IMG/VR virus record: IMGVR_UViG_3300020395_000026
Coordinates: 1-43,983 of that record
DNA from: a virus
Direction: 5' to 3' (one strand)
DNA: 43,983 bases
In this document: piece by piece, positions 36,964 to 43,983 of the stretch
Numbering within the stretch: position 1 is the stretch's first letter
Layout of the letters: every line of letters begins with the position of its first letter
Notes under the pieces: generated by a model
What the model was told of the DNA's origin: nothing
The model's input: only the letters and a program-made list of their open reading frames with translations
Database searches by the model: none
Program-made: the position numbers and the translations under genes

Positions 36964-38373
36964 ATGGCACTCAATCCGTTTTTTCTACAAGGAACATCAT
37001 CTGAGCAAAGATTGGCTCAAGATTTAATAAATGAACATTTAAAAATTTTTGGTGTTGAAGTAACATATATTCCCAGAAAATTTGTAAATAAATTATCAAT
37101 TATGGAAGAGGTTCAATCTTCTAAATTTGATGATAATTTTGCTATAGAAGCATATGTTAATAACTATGATGGATATGGTGGTGCAGGTGATGTTTTAACA
37201 AAATTTGGAATGAGTTTAAAGGATGAAGTTACTTTAACAATTTCTAAAGAAAGATTTGAGGATTTTATATCACCATTTCTCGCTGCCAATGATGATGGTA
37301 CAGATCAAAGTGAAGTAACATTATCCTCTAGACCTAGAGAAGGTGATCTTGTTTATTTCCCACTAGGTCAAAGATTGTTTGAGATAAAATTTGTAGAACA
37401 TGAAGATCCTTTCTATCAGTTAGGTAAAAATTACGTTTTTCAATTAAAATGTGAACTCTTTGAATATGAGGATGAGGTTATTGATACATCTATTGATGCT
37501 ATTGATACTCAGGTTCAGGATGAAGGATATATTACAACTCTTAGATTAGTTGGTTTAGGAAGAACTGCTATAGCAACAGCAGCATTAGGTCAAGGATATG
37601 TTAGAGAAATATTCTTAAATAATGATGGATCTGGATTTACTTCTCCACCTACAATTACATTTGAAAATTCTCCAGCAGATAATCCAGCAAGAGCAATTGG
37701 AATATTAACAACTAGAGCAAATGTTACTTCTATTGAGAAGATATTAATGACGAGTGCTGGTGCTGGTTATGTTACACCACCACAAATTACTATTTCTGGT
37801 GGTGGTGGAACAGGTGCTGCCGCAACTTGTTCTGTTGAAACTGTTTATCAAGGTGTAACTAGATTTAATATCCTAGATGGTGGTGTTGGTTATAGCACAG
37901 CACCAACAGTAACGGTTGGTCAACCAGGTGCTGGAACCACTGCAGTTGGAATTGCTTCTGTAGGATTAGCAGGTGCTCAACACGTTGTTAAGAGTATATT
38001 TGTAAGTGATCCTGGAATTGGTTATGCATCAATACCTACAGTAACTATTGCAGATCCACCATCTATGGCTGGTATTGGAACATTCCAATTTAATGAAGTT
38101 ATTGAAGGTTCTAGATCTTATGCTCAAGCAAGAGTTAAATCTTGGGATAAAGATACTAATATATTAACCGTAAGTAATGTTGGTATTGGAACAACAGTTT
38201 CTGGATTCTTCCAAGGTGAGGATATTGTTGGAAAGACTTCTGGAGCATCATATACTCTCGGATCATATAATTCCGATGACGTTAATGATAAATATAATGA
38301 TGCTAGTGAATTTGAGTTGAACGCAGATCAGATACTAGATTTTACTGAATCAAATCCCTTTGGTACTTATTAA
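36964..38373 (+). CDS. gp14: Neck protein gp14 with Gly-rich insertion
   Basis: Residues 1-175 match T4 gp14: HLKIFGVEVTYIPRKFVNK, NNYDGYGGAGDVLTKFGM, DEVTLTISKERF, REGDLVYFPLGQRLFEIKFV and DPFYQLGKNYVF. T4 gp14 has 256 residues and this one 469. The added C-terminal part (about 205-380) holds four Gly-x-Gly-Tyr/Phe...Pro modules (AGAGYVTPPQITISGGGGTG, GGVGYSTAPTVTVGQPGAGT), the same type as in gp7 and gp8. The extra domain may decorate the neck. The last part (SEFELNADQILDFTESNPFG) resembles the normal gp14 ending. Confidence 0.93.
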   Translation: MALNPFFLQGTSSEQRLAQDLINEHLKIFGVEVTYIPRKFVNKLSIMEEVQSSKFDDNFAIEAYVNNYDGYGGAGDVLTKFGMSLKDEVTLTISKERFEDFISPFLAANDDGTDQSEVTLSSRPREGDLVYFPLGQRLFEIKFVEHEDPFYQLGKNYVFQLKCELFEYEDEVIDTSIDAIDTQVQDEGYITTLRLVGLGRTAIATAALGQGYVREIFLNNDGSGFTSPPTITFENSPADNPARAIGILTTRANVTSIEKILMTSAGAGYVTPPQITISGGGGTGAAATCSVETVYQGVTRFNILDGGVGYSTAPTVTVGQPGAGTTAVGIASVGLAGAQHVVKSIFVSDPGIGYASIPTVTIADPPSMAGIGTFQFNEVIEGSRSYAQARVKSWDKDTNILTVSNVGIGTTVSGFFQGEDIVGKTSGASYTLGSYNSDDVNDKYNDASEFELNADQILDFTESNPFGTY

Positions 38374-39215
38374 TGTTAGGAACGTATTTTTATCACGAAA
38401 TAATAAGAAAAACCGTTATTTCTTTCGGAACACTTTTTAATGATATTCATGTTCGTCATCAAGATTCTACTGGAAAGGACATTAGTCAAATTAAGGTTCC
38501 AATTTCATATGGTCCTAAGCAAAAGTTTTTAGCAAGAATACAACAACAACCAGAATTAAATAAGGCAACTCAAATATCATTGCCTAGAATTTCCTTTGAA
38601 ATGAATAATATTCAATATGATCCATCTAGGAAATCTGGTATTTCACAAACATTTAAAGCTAGTGATAGTGGAAAACTTAAAAAGGTTTTTATGCCTGTTC
38701 CATATAACTTGGGATTTGAATTGAATATTCTTACTAAATTACAAGATGATTCTCTTCAAATATTGGAACAAATATTACCATTCTTTCAACCTGGTTTTAC
38801 TCTAACAATAGATTTAGTAGATCAGATTGGTGAGAAGAGGGATGTTCCTATGGTTCTTGAGAACATTGCATTTACTGACGATTATGAAGGTAATTTTGAA
38901 ACCAGAAGAGCATTAATATATACTTTAAGCTTTACTGCTAAAACATATATGTTTGGTCCTATTGCAGATTCTACAGATGGACTTATTCGTAAGGTTCAGA
39001 TTGATTACTATTCTGACAGTAATCCACAAACAGCAAAGCGTGAGCAAAGATACACTGTAAAAGCAGCAGCGAAAAAGGATTATAATGAAGATACAGTAAT
39101 TGATCAGTATGATGATCCATTAATTCCACCAGGAGATGATTTTGGATTCACAGAGAGTTCGACTTTCTTTGGTGATGGTAAAGAATATAGTCCAACTAGA
39201 AAGGTAGATTTATAA
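38373..39215 (+). CDS. gp15: Tail completion and sheath stabiliser protein gp15
   Basis: It matches T4 gp15 through most of its length: LGTYFYHEIIRKTVISFGTL, VPISYGPKQKFLARI, LPRISFEMNNIQYDP, FELNILTKLQDDSLQILEQI, LPFFQPGF and the later DGLIRKVQIDYY. Its 280 residues are similar to T4's 272. gp15 caps the tail tube and sheath and connects to the neck. The start overlaps the gp14 stop (TAATG), and gp16 begins two bases after its stop. Confidence 0.95.
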   Translation: MLGTYFYHEIIRKTVISFGTLFNDIHVRHQDSTGKDISQIKVPISYGPKQKFLARIQQQPELNKATQISLPRISFEMNNIQYDPSRKSGISQTFKASDSGKLKKVFMPVPYNLGFELNILTKLQDDSLQILEQILPFFQPGFTLTIDLVDQIGEKRDVPMVLENIAFTDDYEGNFETRRALIYTLSFTAKTYMFGPIADSTDGLIRKVQIDYYSDSNPQTAKREQRYTVKAAAKKDYNEDTVIDQYDDPLIPPGDDFGFTESSTFFGDGKEYSPTRKVDL

Positions 39216-39217
39216 TC

Positions 39218-39649
39218 ATGAAAAATAATTATGATGATTTGAATGAAACATTTAACACTGAGATAGAAGTTCAGCAAGTTAATGAAGGTGGTTGTGTCCG
39301 AAGAAAGGATACACTACCAGATATTACTGATGATGCTGAAAAGGATTATAAGTATGCAAGAGCACAATTATATTCATTAATAGAAAAGGGTCAAGAAACT
39401 TTAAATGGAGTTATGGAACTTGCTGGTGAAAGTGCAAGTCCAAGGGCATATGAAGTTGCTGGTCAAGTATTAAAGTCAACTGCAGATATTACTGATAAAT
39501 TAGCAGATCTTCAGAAGAAAATGAAAGATTTGGATGAAGATAAACCTAAAGTTCCAAGTAACGTTACAAATAACGCATTATTTGTTGGTTCTACATCAGA
39601 ACTTTCAAAGATGATAAAAGAAGGTATTCTAAATAATAAAGACGATTAA
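39218..39649 (+). CDS. gp16: Small terminase subunit gp16
   Basis: At 143 residues it is near T4 gp16 (164). The pattern fits: a disordered acidic start, DDAEKDYKYARAQLYSLIEK, a central helical pair (ESASPRAYEVAGQVLKSTAD, ITDKLADLQKKMKDL) and the conserved NNALFVGSTSELSKMIKEG near the end. gp16 forms a ring that recognises DNA and regulates the packaging ATPase gp17. In T4 gene 17 follows directly. Here gp17 is not in the window, because two other genes come next. Confidence 0.92.
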   Translation: MKNNYDDLNETFNTEIEVQQVNEGGCVRRKDTLPDITDDAEKDYKYARAQLYSLIEKGQETLNGVMELAGESASPRAYEVAGQVLKSTADITDKLADLQKKMKDLDEDKPKVPSNVTNNALFVGSTSELSKMIKEGILNNKDD

Positions 39650-39657
39650 TCCGTTCC

Positions 39658-41301
39658 ATGAAAAATATAACAGTAAAGCAAGAATCTCTAAGCAATTGGA
39701 GAGAGGAATTTGATATTGATGAAGCAAAGGTTGAGGCAGGTCGTTCTGATTATGGTAAAGCATCAGTAAGAAACAAACGAAAGTTTGGTAAGGAGGGAGA
39801 ACCTGCTGTATTTGATGCTAGTGGTGAAAGGGGTAAAATGATAGATCAGAGAAGGGAAGAGCATAAGAAAAGACGTGGTGTAAAAAAAGAACATGTTGAA
39901 GGTGGAATACAAGTTCAAAATGTTGCAGACGGATTAAATTTTACAGAAGTAGAAACAGTAGATATAATTAAACCAGAACCAATTAAAGGTGCTTCTAACT
40001 GGAAATTGGAAATGGTTACAGAGATGCTAATCGCTGAAGGATATAATGATGAAGAGATTGTTACTATATTATCAGAAGAATTACCTAAAATACCACTTGG
40101 TCCAATTGTAACTGGTGCTTTTAGGGGTGCATGGAATCTGTCAACTAAAGGTGTTAGAAATGCATATAATTTAGGTAAAGGTTTAAGAGGAATTGTTAAT
40201 CGTGGTGCAAGAGATACTAAATTAACTAAAGATGTATTTGATACTGCTAAAAAATTAAGAAATCCTGATGGTGTATCAATAACTAAAAGTCCAAGGATTA
40301 ATACATCCAGTAAAGGTGGTGGTCTAGTAAAATCCTTTAAGGGTTTTATGCAAAATGTTAAAGATGCTGGCAGTAATCTAGTAAATAGAACCAAAGGAAA
40401 ATTAGATAGAATTAATGCTAAGAAAGCAGAAATTCAAACAACTGCAAAAGACGTAGATGTATTGGGTGGTGCTGCTACCAATCCAACTACTGCAGTTAAA
40501 CCTATGAAGAATATTACACCAACTCCTATTGGTGATGGTATAGCAAAGGTTGCAAATCAAGTAAAAACTGGAGCTACTGCTGCTGTTGCTGGATCAGGTG
40601 TAGTTGCTGGTAGTAAACTTACTAGTAATTCTCCAAGTAAAGTTGCAACAGGAACTGAACTAAAAGGAGATAAACCATTATCTACTTCCATTCGTGGTGA
40701 TCAGAAAAAGAATACACCATCAGTAGAGAAAAAGGTTGAAGCACCTATAACTAATGATGGTAAAAAGGAAGTTAATCCTTCTAAGAATGAAAAAATAACA
40801 ACTTCACAGAAAAAATCTGGTGGAAGATCATTTGATGCCGATAGAGGAAAAACTGTTGATAGAGTTTATGGAGCACAAATAGCACAGACAAGAAAACTTA
40901 AAGGTGATGCTGCTGCTGATAAACAAAGAAAGAAATTTATGAGTAGACCTGTTACATCTTTAGAGATGGATGAAGGAATGGATAATATGGGTGGTCCTGC
41001 TGCTCTTGGTGCGGTTTTAACTACAACTGTTGGACTTGGTAAGGCTGCTTATGATGGAATTAACAACTTGAAGAATACATTACAAAATAAACAAAATGAG
41101 AAGAAAAAGAAAATCAAAAATCTAACTCAATCTTATTCATGGAGAGATGAATTAGGTCTTATTGAAGGTAATAGAACAAATGAGTTCCTTGGATCAGGTA
41201 ATAGAAAAGACCATTCAAAAGGTCCAAATGAAAAGATTTATGTAGATTATACAAAAATTAGAGCAAATGCTCCTGTGAAGACTGATACAAAGGTGGGTTA
41301 A
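39658..41301 (+). CDS. Unknown 547-residue Lys-rich protein between gp16 and an adhesin
   Basis: No family is recognised. The protein has three short Trp motifs of the form S-x-W-x-x-E: NWREEF at Trp14, NWKLEM at Trp115 and SWRDEL at Trp495. The middle (about 170-440) is low-complexity and basic (Lys, Ala, Thr, Gly). A hydrophobic Gly/Ala segment near 445-460 (PAALGAVLTTTVGLGKAAYD) follows. Ile125-Ala-Glu127-Gly and Leu501-Ile-Glu503-Gly fit the gp21 prohead-protease cleavage rule, so a head-internal protein is possible. The gene starts nine bases after gp16 and abuts the LamG gene. Confidence 0.75.
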   Translation: MKNITVKQESLSNWREEFDIDEAKVEAGRSDYGKASVRNKRKFGKEGEPAVFDASGERGKMIDQRREEHKKRRGVKKEHVEGGIQVQNVADGLNFTEVETVDIIKPEPIKGASNWKLEMVTEMLIAEGYNDEEIVTILSEELPKIPLGPIVTGAFRGAWNLSTKGVRNAYNLGKGLRGIVNRGARDTKLTKDVFDTAKKLRNPDGVSITKSPRINTSSKGGGLVKSFKGFMQNVKDAGSNLVNRTKGKLDRINAKKAEIQTTAKDVDVLGGAATNPTTAVKPMKNITPTPIGDGIAKVANQVKTGATAAVAGSGVVAGSKLTSNSPSKVATGTELKGDKPLSTSIRGDQKKNTPSVEKKVEAPITNDGKKEVNPSKNEKITTSQKKSGGRSFDADRGKTVDRVYGAQIAQTRKLKGDAAADKQRKKFMSRPVTSLEMDEGMDNMGGPAALGAVLTTTVGLGKAAYDGINNLKNTLQNKQNEKKKKIKNLTQSYSWRDELGLIEGNRTNEFLGSGNRKDHSKGPNEKIYVDYTKIRANAPVKTDTKVG

Positions 41302-43917
41302 ATGAAAGTATTAGGTGGAGAAACAAATCTAAACGCTCCTATTAGCGTTGGTAGTGCTCGTGTTGTAAGAGTCTTTAATAGTGATTCTTCAAATTTACTT
41401 GTAACTAGAAAAACTTCTGGTGGTACTACTGTAGGTACTTTTATGGTTCCTGCAGGTGAAGTTGTATATTGTGAAAAGGATTATACAGATACTCTAGAAG
41501 GTAGTGCTAATCTTCAAGCAGCAAGGGTTGCTTTTTCACCTATGATGAGTTTTGTAGGTCAAGATGCTGTTGTACCAACATATACCCATTCAGTATCTGC
41601 CACTGCTGTAGATGAAGGTGGTAATTTTACAACTACAATTACAACTACTAATGTTGATGATGGGACTAATTTATATTGGGAGTTAACTGGCGTACAAGCT
41701 GAAGATTTCTCATCAGGAGCACTAACAGGAACAGTATCTGTATCAAGTAATTCTGCTACTTTCTCTCATACAGTTGATGAAGATTTAACTACTGAAGGAA
41801 CAGAAACTGCTACGATTAAAGTTTATAGTGATTCTGGAAGAAATACTCAGGTAGGTAATAGTTTAACTGTTACTATTTCTGATACTTCAACAACACCTAC
41901 TGGTGATTTTAGTGCTCAATTTGATGGAAGTAATGACAGAATGACATTGGCAGCAACTTCAGATTTTGCCTTTGGAACTGGAGACTTTACAATGGAAGCA
42001 TTTGTGTTTAGGACTTCAGATCCAAAACCATACTCAAGATTATGGCATTTTGGTCCATTTTTTAGTTCAAATGACACAGTTGGAGTTTGCTTTGATGATG
42101 CAGATCATCCCAATAAAGTAACATTTACTTCTTACAAAAATAGAAATGTAGGTGGAGTAAATGCAGCTGGTAGAGTATTAATATCATCCACAAGTGTAGA
42201 AAATAATAGTTGGTATCATATAGCAATTACTAGAGCATCAGGCACTTTTAGATTATACGTTAATGGTGTTGTGGAAGATAGTGAAGCTCAATTTACTGAT
42301 TCTTTAGAAGATTCAGGAACTAATACTCTTGCTATAGGTGGCACGGTTGATAGGATGATAGAAGAACCATTTGCTGGTAGGGTTAGTAATCTTAGAATTA
42401 TAAAAGGACAAGCATTATATACTACAAACAATTTTTCTGTACCAACAGAAGCATTAACAACAACATCTCAAAGTGCTACATCAAGTAATGTTAAACTTCT
42501 ATGCTGTAAAACTTCTACACTTACTGCTGCTGATGTTAAACCAGGAACAATTACTGTTGAAGGAGCAGTATCATCAACAGAAGATCCATTTGCTGGCGAT
42601 TGGAGTTTAGAATTAAATGGTAGTGAAGGATTTAGAACAGGAACTTCAAATGATTTCAAACCTGGACTTGATAGTTTTACTATGGAGGTTTGGGTTAAAT
42701 TTGATTCTGTAAGTGGTCTAGGAGTTATCGTAGACAGTAGATCTGGTTCTATACAAAATACTCCTATACTCAGTAGAGACGCAAGTGGTTACATTTATGC
42801 GGCAAATACAGGTAGTAGTAATCATAGAGGTGGTGCAATGTATCATATTTTGAAAAGCACCACTCAAGTAACAACAGGAAATTGGTATCATATTGCATGG
42901 TCTAGATCTGGTAGTTCTAATAAATTATTCATTAATGGTATTTTAGAAGATACATACACTGATGGTGATAATTACAATGGTGGTCCTGGTTACTTTGAAA
43001 TTGGTGGAGCTGTTCATCAAAGTAATTACTTTACGAATGGTCTATTATCTAATTTTAGATTCACTAAAGGACAAGCACTTTATACATCAAGTTTTAATCC
43101 ATCAGCATCAGCATTAACATTAACAAGTCAAGGTGCTACCGAAAGTAATGTTAAGTTCTTAGGATTTACTAAATCCATGTTGCAACAGTCAGTTTTTAAT
43201 GCTTCTGGATCATTTAATAGTTTTATTGGTAGTCCTAGTATGAAATCTGATGATCCATTTGAGGGTGATCACTCTGTTGAGTTTGATGGTAATGATTATT
43301 TAACTATAGCTGATAGTACTGATTTTGATCTTGATTCATCAGACTTTACAATAGAATGTTGGTATAACCCAGATACCAATCCAAGTTGGTGTGGATTACT
43401 AGCTCAGTGGCCAAATGGAAACTATAATGTAACAAACAGTTGGACATTTGAACCTGTTGGTAGTACTTTATCATTCTATTATTGCAATACTAATGGTGCT
43501 TTTCACAATGCTGATGCATCTGGAGCACTTCAAACAAACCAATGGCAACATTGTGCTGTAACAAGGAGTGGTAATACAATTAATGTTTGGTTGAATGGTT
43601 CTAAAGGACCAGATCATACTATTGTTGGTACTATGCAGAACAGTACTGTTAATGTAGATATTGGTGGTAATGTTGCTGGTACTGGTTATGTTGATGGTAA
43701 GATTTCTAATATAAGACTTACAAAAGGACAGGCACTTTATACAAGTAACTTTACACCTTCAACATCAGCATTGAATACAACAAGTCAGGGTGCTACTGAA
43801 TCGAATGTTAAATTATTATGCTGCAATAAATCTGTTGTAAACATGGCAACAGTTACACCCAATCCAATTACTATTGGTGGAGGAGATCCCACACCATCTA
43901 CTAGTGATCCATATTGA
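41302..43917 (+). CDS. Three-LamG-domain adhesin, probable virion fibre protein
   Basis: The 871 residues divide into five parts. Residues 1-90 are a small unique head. About 95-195 is a Calx-beta-like domain (VDEGGNFTTTITTTNVDDGT, TEGTETATIKVY). Three LamG-like domains follow at about 203-400, 433-621 and 655-843. Each has (F/L)DGS or NG near its start, DFT(M/I)E, a W-Y/Q-H-I/C-A-x-x-R core, a VNG turn and the ending KGQALYT...S.ALTTTSQGATESNVK. LamG folds often bind glycans, so host-surface binding is likely. There is no signal peptide, consistent with a phage structural protein. It abuts the preceding gene. Confidence 0.85.
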   Translation: MKVLGGETNLNAPISVGSARVVRVFNSDSSNLLVTRKTSGGTTVGTFMVPAGEVVYCEKDYTDTLEGSANLQAARVAFSPMMSFVGQDAVVPTYTHSVSATAVDEGGNFTTTITTTNVDDGTNLYWELTGVQAEDFSSGALTGTVSVSSNSATFSHTVDEDLTTEGTETATIKVYSDSGRNTQVGNSLTVTISDTSTTPTGDFSAQFDGSNDRMTLAATSDFAFGTGDFTMEAFVFRTSDPKPYSRLWHFGPFFSSNDTVGVCFDDADHPNKVTFTSYKNRNVGGVNAAGRVLISSTSVENNSWYHIAITRASGTFRLYVNGVVEDSEAQFTDSLEDSGTNTLAIGGTVDRMIEEPFAGRVSNLRIIKGQALYTTNNFSVPTEALTTTSQSATSSNVKLLCCKTSTLTAADVKPGTITVEGAVSSTEDPFAGDWSLELNGSEGFRTGTSNDFKPGLDSFTMEVWVKFDSVSGLGVIVDSRSGSIQNTPILSRDASGYIYAANTGSSNHRGGAMYHILKSTTQVTTGNWYHIAWSRSGSSNKLFINGILEDTYTDGDNYNGGPGYFEIGGAVHQSNYFTNGLLSNFRFTKGQALYTSSFNPSASALTLTSQGATESNVKFLGFTKSMLQQSVFNASGSFNSFIGSPSMKSDDPFEGDHSVEFDGNDYLTIADSTDFDLDSSDFTIECWYNPDTNPSWCGLLAQWPNGNYNVTNSWTFEPVGSTLSFYYCNTNGAFHNADASGALQTNQWQHCAVTRSGNTINVWLNGSKGPDHTIVGTMQNSTVNVDIGGNVAGTGYVDGKISNIRLTKGQALYTSNFTPSTSALNTTSQGATESNVKLLCCNKSVVNMATVTPNPITIGGGDPTPSTSDPY

Positions 43918-43923
43918 TAAATA
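43916..43923 (+). promoter_or_regulatory. Near-consensus late promoter GATAAATA
   Basis: One base differs from TATAAATA. It overlaps the adhesin's TGA stop and lies 23 bases before the next ATG, the same spacing as the other late promoters. Confidence 0.55.
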
Positions 43924-43946
43924 AGTTTATAGTGTAAGTTAGAGTA

Positions 43947-43983
43947 ATGTCAAGAACTTTGATTAAAGGTGCTGAAGCAGCAT
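43947..43983 (+). CDS. Start of a further gene, cut by the window end
   Basis: Twelve codons are visible (MSRTLIKGAEAA). They lie downstream of a late-promoter-like box, so a structural or late gene is likely. The sequence does not start like the large terminase gp17 that would follow gp16 in T4. Identity cannot be decided from this length. Confidence 0.5.
   Translation, partial: MSRTLIKGAEAA

Noticed and set aside
39915-40394. Minus-strand ORF of 159 codons
   Set aside because: It is a shadow of the low-complexity Lys/Thr-rich part of the 547-residue protein.
1-43983. tRNA genes, CRISPR arrays and transposases
   Set aside because: No cloverleaf-like sequence with the usual TTCRA arm, no regular repeat-spacer array and no transposase motif was seen by eye. 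A tRNAscan run would be decisive for tRNAs.

Overview
The window is one arm of a large AT-rich T4-type myovirus genome. It most resembles the marine cyanophages (Synechococcus/Prochlorococcus myoviruses). The evidence is the T4 morphogenesis order 25-6-7-8-(baseplate/fibre block)-13-14-15-16, recognisable protein by protein from T4 motifs, together with cyanophage-style small genes, several 2OG-Fe(II) oxygenases and T4-like late promoters (TATAAATA). The host is inferred from this resemblance; nothing in the sequence names it. Every gene I accept is on the + strand. I saw no tRNA, rRNA, CRISPR array, integrase or insertion sequence.

Bases 1-3560 are an accessory region of very small genes. 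Bases 1-399 carry no convincing gene but hold a late-promoter-like box, a palindrome, dispersed TTCGTGT motifs, a 34-bp-period direct repeat and a perfect consensus sigma70 promoter (TTGACA-N17-TATAAT). From about 640 to 3270 there is a chain of minigenes. Most follow one plan: a -10 box, a short ORF, a stop codon embedded in a repeated element (GTGCCA-N10-TGGCAC, or only its right half), a GC-rich terminator hairpin, then the next -10 box. One of these genes encodes a PD-(D/E)XK nuclease-like protein; most of the others are unknown.

Bases 3670-7026 are an early-promoter-driven cluster. It contains small unknown proteins, three different 2OG-Fe(II) oxygenase-like proteins and a glycosyltransferase-like protein. 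It may modify small molecules, proteins, glycans or DNA; the substrate cannot be read from sequence.

Bases 7047-43917 are the late structural module. It starts at a late promoter and encodes gp25, gp6, a giant 4844-residue gp7-like wedge protein, gp8, and a 2502-residue DUF4815-type baseplate/tail protein. Next come two small proteins with capsid-targeting-like N-termini, small fibre-associated proteins and a fibre-like protein. The neck, tail-completion and terminase proteins gp13, gp14, gp15 and gp16 follow. After gp16 lie a 547-residue protein of unknown role and an 871-residue adhesin with three LamG-like domains. A further gene starts at 43947 and runs off the end.

The most notable points are the minigene array with its shared 3' element, the pair of proteins with T4 capsid-targeting-like leaders, and the giant gp7, which contains an array of F-x-C...YPR repeats and a degenerate YHYH-like domain.
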